Assembly: GCA_947646735.1 (NCBI GenBank)
Contig: CANTFK010000304.1
Coordinates: 1-64,000 of the forward strand
Reading direction: 5' to 3'
Origin: Peronospora farinosa
Lineage: Eukaryota; Oomycota; Peronosporomycetes; Peronosporales; Peronosporaceae
Length of the DNA stretch: 64,000 nt
The position numbers and the translations under genes are program-made. Numbering within the stretch: the stretch's first letter is position 1; each line of letters opens with the position of its first letter. The notes below the pieces were generated by a model. It was not told where the DNA came from and searched no databases. It saw only the letters and a list, made by a program, of their open reading frames with translations. Positions 49,714 through 60,600 of the stretch are shown piece after piece.

Positions 49714-49782
49714 GCTCACCGCGGGTATAGATCCAAGTACCTCCCGGTCCCAGTGTCAGTGCTAGACCACTACACCCCTGGG
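49714..49782 (-). pseudogene. tRNA-like sequence, degenerate
   Basis: The - strand shows a tRNA-style D-arm region (GTGTAGTGGTCTAGCAC), a loop compatible with a GGG anticodon, and a 3' half ending CCCGCGGTGAGCA. The anticodon and T stems do not pair well and the B box has several mismatches. It is a tRNA pseudogene or the tRNA-derived head of a SINE. Confidence 0.42.
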
Positions 49783-49804
49783 GTCGGTTACTTGACTTTG
49801 CAGA

Positions 49805-50530
49805 GCGGATAAGATACGGTACTATCAGCCTAAAAAGAAATCATGTGGTCTGTGATACAAGCATTTATGCAATCGGCTGTGCACTGGTGCGGTGCGACAC
49901 AGACGGTGCTAAGAGTGTCGTTTACCTTCAATCGTGTAAGCTGCTCCCAAACTGAGCGTAAATAATCGGCGCATAACAAAAAACTGTTTGCTACTAAAAA
50001 TGTACTGGCTAAGATTCGAGTCTACTCTTAGGAGATGATGCGTTCATTGGGGGTTGTACAAAAGAAGCGTCATTACGCACGGCTGCAAACAGCCCAAAAT
50101 TCCCGCAGCACAAGGCGAGTTGACTTTAGTTCTTTGCGGAGTATAATTTCTTTTATTGGATTTTAAATCGGGATGACTTGACGGCGTCGCCGATGCGATT
50201 ATACGTCTGCCCTGAGTCGAGCCTTGTGTGAATACTACAGTCGCTAAGCTGAGTACCAGTGTTTTGTCGTCTAGTTTACTCGACAGAATTTTAGAATGGC
50301 GTGCGCACAAGATACGACTGATGGAGTACCTCAAGAACCCATCCAAGCTAAGAAGCGCTTGCCTGCCATGATTTAATCTTTTATAGATCGATACATCCAA
50401 CCGAACGACTTACTGTAATATACAGCCGTAAACGGCTTCACGCCTCGTGTTGTTCGCTGCTCCAGCATGATCTTAGGTTACGGATCATGTTTGTATGACA
50501 CAATGCACCAATTATTCGGTATCGCGGCCG
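49805..50530 (+). pseudogene. Gypsy RNase H / integrase N-terminal remnant
   Basis: Starting near 49840, an RNase H-like segment (CDTSIYAIGCAL) is followed by decayed sequence. A stretch at about 50420-50525 resembles the integrase H2C2 region in shifting frames. Many stops are present. The orientation is opposite to the element that follows. Confidence 0.6.
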
Positions 50531-50531
50531 C

Positions 50532-50575
50532 CGGTCCCTCGTTGGTCGACCCGGTCCCTCGTTGGTAGACTCGAC
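50532..50575 (-). repeat. Two copies of a 20-bp minisatellite motif
   Basis: GGTCCCTCGTTGGT occurs twice, 20-21 bases apart. The reverse complement is the unit of the larger minisatellite at 55889-56088, so the two clusters flank the - strand gypsy body in opposite orientations. Confidence 0.85.
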
Positions 50576-51180
50576 AGGAAAAGTATAACGTCAATGTATG
50601 ACCATCGACTCAATATAAAGGGACCAGATTTTGCATCTAATTCCCCTACTGCAAACAAATCCTCTGCTTTTTAAGGCATTCCCCAAAGAATTCCGTAAAA
50701 ATCCATATATATATACATAACGCATTATCCAACAACCTTTGATATATCTGAGGCGCATTCTTAAGACCAAAAGGCATCCGAAGCCATTTAAATAATTATA
50801 GTGGCTTGACAAACGCCGAGATCAGTCTCGCCTTTTCGGTCATACTGACGACCCAAAAACCACTCGCCATGTCAAGAGAGCAGTACCACAAAGCTCTGTC
50901 CAGGTCCTCCAGTAATTATTTAATCAACGGCATTGGGTAGATAATAAGATGAGTGAGATCATTCACCAACCGAAAGTCGCTATAGAATCGAATATCGACC
51001 CCATTCTTCTTTACGATAATCACAATTGGGCTGGCCCATGGCAAGGTGGAAGGCTGAATAATCTTTGCCGATAACAGTCCCTTGATCAGGTCGGCCAACT
51101 TCTCTCTGAATTGAGGGGCCACCTTCCGTACACGTTGCACCATCGGCCTTGCGTTCCCCACATATATATTGCATATTGCT
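50576..51180 (-). pseudogene. Reverse transcriptase segment, cut at the catalytic box
   Basis: Visible motifs are PWASPIVIIVKKNG, FYSDFRLVND, CSLDMASGFW (catalytic Asp) and MPFGLKNAPQIYQRL. The YxDD box reads Y-I-D-V near 50602-50591, and the minisatellite starts about 20 bases later. Stops and frameshifts interrupt the frame. Confidence 0.78.
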
Positions 51181-51265
51181 CCTCGGGCGGCTGGGGCAAG
51201 GCGTTAACTTTGCCCATCAACAGATGTCGTTTCTTCCATATTATTTGTCGTAACCGGTCCACCTC

Positions 51266-51904
51266 TTAAAGAGTGTTCTCATCTGGATCAGGAATCTGTA
51301 TATCTTCTAACTCAATGCCTTTGGATGAGGGGTCCGCTTCCGGTATGAACGCCCATCCTGGTCTTATGTCCTCGGCCCAAAGTTCCCCACTCTCAAAAGA
51401 ACACACCTGGTCATCTGCCTGTAACAAGTCTACCAGTTTGGCTTCCTTCTCATTGGTGGTGGTCACTGTATGTAGATCTTCTTCAAATACACTCCGCTTT
51501 TGGGCGGTCCCCTCCTGCCAATTCACCCTCTCTTCGCACATTTGTTCTTCACTGTCGGGTACCGGTTGGTGCGTTATATTCATCATTGAGGATGGGGCCT
51601 CTGATCGCTGTAAGATGTGTGGCGGAATCTTATACTCTGGTCTCTCCACTAGTGGCCCCTCTTCCTCTTCTGTTGGGTCGACGTGATGGTCGATCTGGTC
51701 AGTGGTAAATTCGTAGGCCAGATTTGCCATTCCGAATATCTTCGAGAGCCCACCGAGACAAACCCTGGGGTTCTCGGGACGACAGCGATCCCTAGTCAAC
51801 CACATACCTATCTTGGTATCTTCGTGCAATGTTAAGGGGCGAGGGCTGACATTGGTTATCTTCAAAATTGGTCGACGCCCTATCCCTAGTATCAAGGTGG
51901 TCAC
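51266..51904 (-). pseudogene. pol linker between protease and RT
   Basis: An uninterrupted 212-codon frame rich in Glu, Asp and Pro lies between protease and RT. Linkers of this composition occur there in gypsy elements; no catalytic domain is visible. Confidence 0.6.
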
Positions 51905-51925
51905 CCATCGTTCGCCTCTCGTGAC

Positions 51926-52644
51926 TTACAATTCCCACTGTTCTGAGGTCGACCTTTTGAGAGGCACTTCCGTACATCCTCCAACGGATATCTGTACATA
52001 CCGACCCAGCTTCACATCCTTTACTCGAGTATTGTAAAGCGTCCTTCGCCTGGTCAATTTTACTCGAAATTCATCGGAGAGACAGAGGGTTCCGTCAGCC
52101 AAGTCTAAACGGATACCGGCTGGGACCATGAAGTCCATCCCCAAAATTGCATCTTGGCCTACCATAGGGCCTACCCACACCTTAAAGATGTACACCAAGT
52201 TCCCATTCAGAGTGACCTTGATGCGAGTAGCATATACGGATTACCCGATACTTATACATTCTTGTCGCTCACTTTCATCAATTTGGCAACATACCTTACG
52301 AGCAAAGGCGATATCCAGGATGGATACCTCGGCACCAGTATTGAACAACAAATTGCATGGTCGTCGTTGACCTTTCCAGAGGCTTTCGCTTGCCTGAACC
52401 ATTTAGTAGGGGCGTAATATTTCCAGTACCCCCTAGACTCGCCTGGCAATAAGTCCAGCTCCATTACTGAACTTTCTCGAACAAAATTATTAGGCTCATT
52501 CAAAGAAGCAACATGGACCACAGGGTAATTTCCAATCTTCGATATACTTCCAATCTTAGCTGGAATACCCGTCTCTTCCTTGGGCTGTTTTTCCACATAT
52601 GCAAAGATACAACAATTAGAACGCTCGGCTCGTACCAGATCCAA
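51926..52644 (-). pseudogene. Retropepsin segment with mutated active site
   Basis: The expected D-T-G-A motif reads N-T-G-A: the codon at 52342-52340 is AAT. After a frameshift the domain resumes at 52198 with GPMVGQDAILGMDFM, the usual closing motif. This copy could not process a polyprotein. Confidence 0.75.
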
Positions 52645-52673
52645 ACCTGGCGAGCGTCCTAATTTGCCATCCT

Positions 52674-52892
52674 CTAGAGTTTCTTTGGTAAGATTCCTGC
52701 ATGCTTGGCCGGGTTATACCATTGACGGAACAAATTATAGAACTCCTCCATCTGGCACTTCCCAATCTCGTGAATATCTCCACAACACCGGCATACAAAC
52801 AGGCAGCGATCTGATGGGTGACCCTTCCTTCCACAGCGGTCGCAGGTCAATCGTTTCCAGCAATTCAGATATCCATGTTCTTGGACCCGCAA
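52674..52892 (-). pseudogene. gag zinc-finger segment
   Basis: CDRCGRKGHPSDRC is a CCHC zinc knuckle with all four ligands. It is followed by CRCCGDIHEIGKC, a second cysteine/histidine cluster. It then runs into the FRQWYNPAKHAGILP segment that ends gag in this family. Confidence 0.78.
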
Positions 52893-52987
52893 TAAGAAAA
52901 TATCGTATTTGGGACCGCTGACGACGGGCCGGGTCGCTGGTCCTTTGCCTGGTGGTGTTGGTCGGCCTCCCTGGTCGGTAGATTCTT

Positions 52988-55515
52988 TCAGAACCTCACA
53001 CCTGGGTCTCTCCCTGCTTCTTTTTCCATAAGGTAGACTCGCCTTAGATCTCCTTCGTTCTCCGAAGAGTCTGGGCTGGAGTCTTCAGAGCTGGAGTCTT
53101 TCAGGGACGCCCGAACGGCATGTATAGAGCGGCGGTAGATATCTCTCGGTCTGTATGGTAGTGCATGTGCCTTCTGATGAAACTTGTTTGATTCAAACAA
53201 CATCTTGCCTCGTCGTGCCTTCTTCCGCTGACATGATGTCAATACTTCCTCCAATTCTTCACTATCCGCCAGACGCAACATAGTCAACTTGTCTGCTAGC
53301 TCCGGGTCGTACACCGTCAAAATGTAGTGATCGACATGATTCTTCTGAACCTTGGGCGACCCATCCTTAATCGTCATCTTCGCCCTGAGTCCAAGCACAT
53401 TCAGGCGATACAGATAATCCATCGGGGTCTCTTCCGAACTTTTCTTCGCATGCTAGTACTGACGGGCGACAGGTACTCCCGTGCCACAGAACCGAATCAT
53501 GATTTTTTGCATTAGGTCCTTCCAGTTTCCTCGGACTGAGCGACCCAGTTGACGGTACCAATTCTGTGCCGTTCCAGTCAGCAACCCTCCAAAAACGAGA
53601 CATCGTTCGTCATCTGGTGCTCAGTCTCTTATAAATGCTGTCTTGATCATCGACACCCAGCTGCGCGCTCTGTCTTCGTCTTGATCTCTTCCATGAAATT
53701 CTTTGAGATCCGAGGTCGCTGAGAGTTTGATGTGAGCGACCATATTTGTTATCTTTCCCAGCGCTGCATTCGCCATCATCGACTGAGGTCCCCTCAAATC
53801 CACGTTGTCAGGGTCGAACTCACAAGAACCGACAAATTCCATGTCGACGTCGGTCATCGTGTGACCTCTTGGCATTTGTATGCCTGGATGCTGGACATGG
53901 TGAGCGGTCATCCTTTGCGCCTCTGGTCTTTCTCCTGCTACACTCCCGTTAGGGTGTGCCCGCGGTACTTGGCGTTCATTCAAAAATCTTGCCATAGCCG
54001 CGTCGAAGAGGGTCTGCAGATCACCTACCGGGTAGGTAGGCCCTTCCCCCCCAGCATCTTCGTCAAGGGGCAAAGCAAATTCCACTTTTTTCTCTTGTTG
54101 ATTTTCCATTGGCTAAAAATCGGAATGATTTTCATTTTCGCCACGCGTCGCCGTTTCGAGAACTCGTAATTCCTGCTCCGCGCTGCGTGCTCGGGCCTGG
54201 AGCAGCGCCGCCCCAGTCGATCCCAGGGGCATCTTAGTGACCGATCCAGTCGAGGACGATCCTGGGGACCACGGAGCTGCTTCCCTCTGGCCGCTTGACA
54301 TCAGGTGTTGAGATGGGCCTTGCCTCGCCCCTGGGTGGCCGGCGGGTCCATACATGTGAGGGTAGACCGCGATGTCTTAAAGCGTCATCTGGATGTCCCT
54401 GGACCGTATTTGTGTGTTTGTCGTCAGAGGTAGGTACCCCTTTGCTGGCGTGGTACCGACTAGGATTGACAGACGCTTGTATATATTTTATAACGTCTTT
54501 GTGATTCTGTCGAATTTCAGGGACAGCAGGTCGTCCGGCGACCATGTTCGCTTCCCGAAGAAGGCCAGCGCAGTGATCGCGTCCGTGACGGTCTGCAGCC
54601 GTGGTAGGGTCGACACCGGCCCAGTAAGTTGACCCAGCTGCCGGATCTCTAGGGTCTTCGCGACGGGGTCTCTCTCCAGGAACGCGTTCAGCTTGCGTTG
54701 GTGGTAGGCCCTCGGGACGTCAGCGTCTGACCATGATGCCAATCCTGACTTCTTGGGGCCTATCGACTTGGTGTTTCCGGGTGCCTTCATCCGGAACTTT
54801 GTCGGCTTGGACTGCGCGATCTTTGTTTTTTGTTTTTTTGGGGACCTTAGCCTCTCGGTTTTCACCGTCGGCTGATGGTCCTCTGGATCATGATAGGCAT
54901 CATGACCCAAGGTGTCCTCTACGAGGACATAGGGAGGGTATTTAGGTTTTTCTTCAATGAATTCAACCTCGACCATGTTGACCGGGCCCCTCCCAAGGTC
55001 TGGTCGGTCCTTCAATCTTTTGTTTTTTTCTTCTTGAGTCACTGGCGATCGGTCTTCCAGTGGCTCTTCGGTTTTATGCTCCTTCTTGACATGAACATCT
55101 TTATCGTCTTGGGACTCGCGGTGAAATCCCGCGTCTTCCGAAGATCCGGGCACGTGCACCATTGTGGTGGAGCGGGTTCTCAAAATTGTATGATGAGACC
55201 CCAAACCACTCACTTTGCCGGACTGCCGACTGTCGGAGGGGGTACCCCGATGCCGCGTATGGACCTTCTCTCACCTTGTGTACCCGTCGGCTGGCGGGTT
55301 GCACTCTTTGGAGGACTTGGTGACGATGTAGATGTCTGCCTTGAGGGAGGTAGACCTGGGGGGCCCTCGAGTGGATATGCTTCACTCGGTGGGCCGGTAG
55401 GTGGCCACTCGATCGACCTTGTCGAAAGTGGACTTAGAGCCAAATTCTTCAGGTTCGCTTGTCGTCCCTGGCCTTTTCCTTCTTGTTTCAGGGGTATTAA
55501 CCACCTGACCTTTAC
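52988..55515 (-). pseudogene. gag of the second gypsy family, frameshifted
   Basis: The longest frames are 55213-54488 (241 codons, charged and basic with a PKK-rich middle), 54545-54234, 54109-53621 (162 codons, including SDLKEFHGRDQDEDRARSW, typical of capsid starts in oomycete gypsy gag), and 53422-52988 (144 codons, capsid end with a Ser/Glu-rich tail). The capsid domain continues across a break near 53600-53430. A 14-base G run lies at 55566-55579. Confidence 0.75.
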
Positions 55516-55888
55516 GTTTCTCCCGGACCTTGAGGTGAGGGAGACCGCTTCCGATAGCGGGTCTTGGGGGGGGGGGGGGTGTTGCTACTCGAACGAGCTC
55601 ACAGGCCAAATATATCCTGGAGCTCTATTCGCCCTTGAACTTCGCTACACAACTGTCTTCGACGGGGGGCCAAAATATATCCCTTCCCGGAACAGTGAGT
55701 AACTTAGAACAAGTCCTTCTTGGGTGACGGAGTCGTGCCACGTAGATCGCAAATGAGTAGTCTTTAATATAGTCCTATCCTTTTAACTCCTTTACTCTAT
55801 CCTTTCCTGAAGCTCTAATTCCTTGCGTCGACTAGTCTGATCCTTGTGTCAACTGGTCAGGAGTGGCTAAACCCCGAGGGGCCAAATT

Positions 55889-56088
55889 GACCAACGAGGG
55901 ACCGGATCGACCAATGAGGGACCGGATCGACCAATGAGAGACCGGGTAGACCAATGAGGGACCGGGTCGACCAATGAAGGACCAGGTCTACCAATGAGGG
56001 AACAGGTCTATCGACGAGAGGCCGAGGTCGACCGACGAGGGACCGGGGTCTACCAACGAGAGGCCGGGTCGATCAATGAAGGGTCATG
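55889..56088 (+). repeat. 20-bp minisatellite, about ten copies
   Basis: Units of the form GACCAATGAGGGACCGGGTC repeat with period 20 and increasing variation towards the right (for example CGACGAGAGGCC forms). Similar motifs, inverted, are at 50532-50575. Confidence 0.9.
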
Positions 56089-56264
56089 GTCAACTCCCTT
56101 CGGTACCCTAATACTAATTTTTTTGTGGGTCCTGCAGATTGTTCTCCACCAACGGTTGCTTCCTCTCGATACCCCTGTCTCTATGGTCTCTTTCCTCGTC
56201 ACTCGGTCTACACTCCGAGTCCAACTGGATTCTGGGGTCCCCATATCGCAAAAACAGCACTTCA

Positions 56265-56590
56265 CCACAAAGGTCAGGTGGTTAATCTCCTTGAAACAAC
56301 AAGGAATAGGCCAGGGACAAGCTCCCTGAAGAATGTGGCTTTAAGTCTACTCTCGACAAGGTTGATCAAGTGGCCACCTACCGGCTACCTCCCTAAATGC
56401 AGAAATCCATATCTCACCAAGTCTTCCGAAGAGTGCAACTCGCCAGCCGACGGGTACACAAGGTGGGAAGAAGGTCCATACACGGCATCGGGGTACCCCC
56501 TCCGACAGTCGGCAGCCCGGCACAGTGAGTGGTTTGTGGTCTCATCATACAACTTTAAGAAAACACTCCACCACATAACAGTAAGGTCTG
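56265..56590 (+). mobile_element. Inverted second copy of the 55185-55515 gag 5' region
   Basis: From GGTCAGGTGGTTAA at about 56273 onwards, the + strand matches the - strand of 55515-55185 block by block with short deletions. It covers the same segment up to the GGGGTACCCCCTCCGACAGT block and the GGTCTCATCATACAA block. The two copies face away from each other around the minisatellite. Confidence 0.82.
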
Positions 56591-56599
56591 CCTGGGCAT

Positions 56600-57010
56600 T
56601 GGCCCGAGCATACCAAGCTTCTACACAGATTTACTCAAGCGGTGACGCATGCCCCGATCGTGGATCAAGTCACGGCGTTATTCTCAAGCTACCCGCGCAA
56701 AGGCTTTAGCTCAGGTCCGATAGAAGAGTCAGACCGGGTGTTGCCTCTATCACCGCATTCGCTGGTGAACTCCGGTGTGGAAAGCGCTTCCTAATGGAGC
56801 GTTTACTATACCGCGACATGAGGAGATGTCGGACAAGTTACCTCGTCCGGTGGCGTGGCTACCCGCCTTCGGCAAACAGCTAGGACCTCATGCTTAACTA
56901 ATGGCAGACGTTTTTAGCTTCGTCGAGCAGTACGACGAGGCGCATCCGATGGCATAGAAGGATTATCGGAAAACGAGGGCCCAGCGCACTCGTGAAAGGG
57001 TTTCAAAGTA
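56600..57010 (+). pseudogene. Chromodomain-bearing 3' end of a gypsy pol
   Basis: In shifting frames, SYLVRWRGYPPSANS, then a segment ending FVEQYDEAHPMA at about 56810-56955, form a chromodomain, the module that ends integrase in chromoviruses. One in-frame stop follows NS, and another follows MA. No LTR was found behind it. Confidence 0.72.
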
Positions 57011-57064
57011 GCAATTTCTTTGCGCATCTCGGAGAAGATTCGATCCTGTCTCTAGGACTTAACA

Positions 57065-57355
57065 GGTAGGCAAGACTCCCTGGGTGCATAATCGCGATGA
57101 TATAATGCTTGATCGGCCTATTTGCCCCATTCTTGATCGGTGTTGCTAGCTTAATCGCCTGAGTACACATCCACGCGCGCATGGCAACCGTATCTGGTCG
57201 AGCATCTTTGATGTCAGGCATGAATCGCAGCCGTCAGGCTTGAAGCGCATAGTAGTAGTATGGATACTTTGTAGACACCGCCGTGATAACCATGCGCCGC
57301 TCTGTACCTATATTGTTATAATATTTCCGTGTATTACCTGTGAAATTAATTTATA
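57065..57355 (+). repeat. Diverged orphan fragment of the 777-bp array unit
   Basis: Several blocks match unit 1 in the same order and orientation: ATCGCGATGAT (unit about 285), GATCGGCCT (about 304), GATCGGTGTTGCT (about 325), GCAACCGTATCT (about 369), GGTCGAGCA (about 400), GATGTCAGG (about 413), TTTGTAGAC (about 454) and TTTCCGTGT (about 547). Short deletions and many substitutions lie between the blocks. It corresponds to unit positions about 265-575, which excludes the tRNA gene. Confidence 0.8.
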
Positions 57356-57613
57356 ATGGCATATACTTCTCAAACTAAATAAAGCTTTATCTAACGAGAC
57401 ATACAGGATTTTATGATGTGGTGAACATCACAAGGAGTTTTGCAGTCAGAGAGCGCACCATCTGAGCGCCACCTCTCCAAGTACCAAGCGAGACAGATCT
57501 GGAGATCTCGTAGTACTGAAGGTACGTTTGTATTTAACTCGATCTCTTGCTCCTGTCTATGCTCCAGACTCTAAATCTCATACAATATACGAATGTAGCT
57601 AGTGTATAGACCT
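57356..57613. other. Upstream region of the PWWP/PHD gene
   Basis: No open frame or RNA gene is visible. The region is AT-rich from 57330 to 57420. Confidence 0.5.
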
Positions 57614-57620
57614 TCATTCC
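57614..57620 (+). promoter_or_regulatory. Oomycete-type initiator motif
   Basis: TCATTCC lies 62 bases before the ATG of the PWWP/PHD gene and is followed by a pyrimidine-rich stretch. The core matches the initiator (Inr) known for oomycete promoters. A 7-base match alone is weak; the spacing makes it plausible. Confidence 0.5.
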
Positions 57621-57681
57621 TTCATCTTCTTTGCTCCCATCCATTCACTTGGCTGACCAGTCGGCATCAGACGACAGAGCT

Positions 57682-60600
57682 ATGACCAAGGAACGGATCA
57701 GCTCTGCCGAGCTGGCACAGCGCAAAGAGGAGTATTATGGTAAGAGACGAGGCTGAGTTTATCTCCATTTCTTTTCCTTTACAAACAAGAATCAGAAACG
57801 CTGAAGTGGACCAACTGATTCCATTTTATTCGTGCTTCTTTAACTATAGAACTGCTGGAAACCAGTGACAATTCACTACGAGATGTTTTAAACCAAAGGG
57901 GTGGGCTGGTGCTCGCTCGCGTTGGACGTTATCAGCCCTGGCCGGCAAGGGTAAATACTCTTTGTCAGTACGATGAACCCTTGGTCCAGTAATTTATCAT
58001 TATTATTGTGGTGATCTATAGTTTAGCGAGCCAGGAGAGTTTGCTAAGATGGCGCGTTATCGAGCCAAAAAGGGACAGGCCTGCGTTTATTTCTTTGGCA
58101 GCAGAAACTAGTACGTGGCAGAGAAACGTTTGAGGGTTGCTCGTAGACTGACCGATCCGTTTTTGTTTGTTTATGGCAACCTATGCAGCGGATGGGTTAC
58201 CAAGTCGTCGATTCAGCCGTTTCCGGAAGACCTTACAACACTTACAGCATCGAATAAGTACAACCAGGCTCTTATCGAAGAAGCGCTGGATGAAGCAAAG
58301 CTTGTCATGGACGTGACTGATGACACCGGTAGACGTTTCTTCGACCGCATGTGCGTTAACAGACGCCTAATGATAACCATTTGGGGTTTTGCTATGTTCA
58401 TGAGATTTTGATTTGCTCGTTTTGCTGGTATTGTAGCTTAGAACGCAAGAATGAAGTTGTGGATTTGCCGTGCGAACGCTGTAATCGAGTGGATGACCAC
58501 TACTCGCTTCTAATTTTATGCGACGGAAAGAAATGTAAGCGCGAGTATCATATGAACTGCCTGATTCCTCCATTGGTGGCAGTTCCGCCCGGCGAGTGGT
58601 TTTGCCCAGACTGCGAAAAGGAACGCGAAAAGCATGAGTTGAAACGTACGAAGGCAGACGCAATGGATAAGCAGGACATGACCTTTAGCGGTACAGGGAT
58701 GAACGGAGTCGATGGAACGTTACTGTCAGCTAAAATGTCAAAGAAGCCGAAAAAGCACAATTACAAGTCCAAAGATGGCACGATGAAGCGACGTCTAGGC
58801 TCTACTTCTCCAGATCGGCCCAGCACATCAGTAAAAAAGCCACGAGCTCGACGTTCGCCATCTCGGGAAGTCTCGCCACCTCCGGGAAAGGATTTTACGC
58901 TTCCAAAAAAATTGGATGGGAGAAAGAAGAAACCATCTCAAATTTCGATTCCTAACAGCAGAGCTCAACTTTTGTCCGATCCCGAATTCATCACAGCTGA
59001 TGAAGAACAGCGGTCGGAGGAGAAGTGTTTGATTTGCAACTTTGGAGGAGAGCTGATAGTGTGTGAGTTTCCAGGTTGCACTAAGGTCTACCACCAATTT
59101 TGTTTGGGTGCTTATCCATTCCCGAAGGATGAAAATGCAACTTGGTGTTGTCCTCGACACACATGTGCGCTCACGGGGGAGAAGGAAATATGTGATGATG
59201 GTGAGAAGTCTACGAGTAAGCTCAAGCATGCATCGCCTCGGAAGAGTAGTATCAAAAATTGCCTATGGAAGTGTATCCTGTGCCCTCTTGCGATATCAGA
59301 CGAAGCTTTGCCACAGGTATAGTATGTATGCTAATGCATTTAGTGGTTGATAGTATGAATACTGACTACTTCATTGCTGTTCGTCGCTAGGTACCACAGG
59401 GAAACCTGCTTTCCAAAAAATCGCGGACATTCATCTGTCCCTATTGCTTCCATACGCCACCCAAAGTTCAACTTGCTAAAAGGCTAGAAAAGGTCTGGTC
59501 GACAATGGCCACAAATCGACAGGGGATGCCGTTCTGTGGTCCGTTATTGTGTGGAGTCGAGCCAGTTGACGGGCAATTGGTGGGTCGTAGGGCACAGCTG
59601 GATTTGTTTAAGGTGCTTGCACGGATTCGTAGATTGGATTACGAGGATTCAGTGTCCTTTTCAAGAGACATCGACGAGGTGATTGCAAACGCTATTGATC
59701 TTATTGCAAATCGCTCGTTCCCGTTGATGGAGGCGGCAAAATCACTGACAATCATTCGCAACGAGCAGTTTGCAATTCATCAGCAGAAGCTTATGTTCCT
59801 TGACAGTAAAATTCGCCGCCTAAGGACTTATCGAGAGAACAAGATTGACGACAAGGATGAGTACATAAAAAATTGGCCTCTTCGATGGCGCCAAGAATGT
59901 GGCCCATTCGACGACAAGCACTTTCCTCAAGTGGACGCGAAGTCACTAGATGAGTGGACTGCGTTTGTTTCGGCAGCACCTTTGTATGCCAGCGGGGACG
60001 AATTTGACGGCCGAAGTGTTGGTGGAATGTACATGAGTGACGAGATGAGCGGAACCGAAGATATACCTTACCAGTCGATGGGGTTGATGCGTAGCAGGAG
60101 TCCATCATTAGGCTCCGTGAATGATTTATCTGGCCCTCCAGCGAGAAGACGGACGAAAACAAATATTAGCTTGTCAGAAGGAACGGATGTGATGATTGCT
60201 CTCGGAGATCTGTCGAAGTCAGGATCTGGCAATCCAAAACGAAGGTTTGGTGGTGAGGAGGCGAAAGGACTGGACAGTATGGATGCTCGCAAGTTTTTTC
60301 TTTCTCCGTCAACCAGTGAGATGCAGCACATGTTTGACCAACAGTCCACCCTTTTGCGTAGCGCATTAGAGGCGCACTCTACATTGCAGCAGTCGTGGCT
60401 CATCAGCCAACAAGACATGTTGGGTCTTGGCGGACGTGGAGGATTTTCAGTCGGGGAAGGGCGGCTTGCCGCGGAATTGCGACTGGCAAACAAGGTACGC
60501 GAAATACAATCCACTTTTAGGGGAACTGTGATCATTAAGCTGTTTTGTCGAGTGCAGAATTTGAGACAAAGATTGCGGAACAAGGACAAACTTGTTGATC

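Larger units (their letters stand above)
50576..55690 (-). mobile_element. Truncated Ty3/gypsy element of a second family (- strand)
   Basis: Reading leftwards: gag with a double zinc-binding region, protease, a linker and RT, stopping at the RT catalytic box. RNase H, integrase and both LTRs are missing. The gag sequence and the CRCCGDIHEIGKC zinc region differ from the chromovirus at 41225, so this is another lineage. The body is bounded on both sides by clusters of the same 20-bp minisatellite. Confidence 0.82.

Noticed and set aside
51273..51686. A 137-codon + strand frame rich in serine
   Set aside because: It is antisense to the open pol linker frame 51904-51266, whose acidic composition read backwards gives Ser-rich sequence.
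53732..54169. A 145-codon + strand frame
   Set aside because: It is antisense to the gag capsid frame 54109-53621.
54875..55702. A 275-codon open frame on the + strand
   Set aside because: It is antisense to the gag region of the - strand gypsy element, includes a poly-G run, and has no recognisable domain.
55994..56329. A 111-codon + strand frame containing an LDSG motif, as a protease
   Set aside because: It starts inside the minisatellite and the LDSG is followed by V and not A; no other protease motif is near.
60068..60589. A 173-codon - strand frame
   Set aside because: It is antisense to exon 6 of the PWWP/PHD gene, which has clear splice sites and domains.
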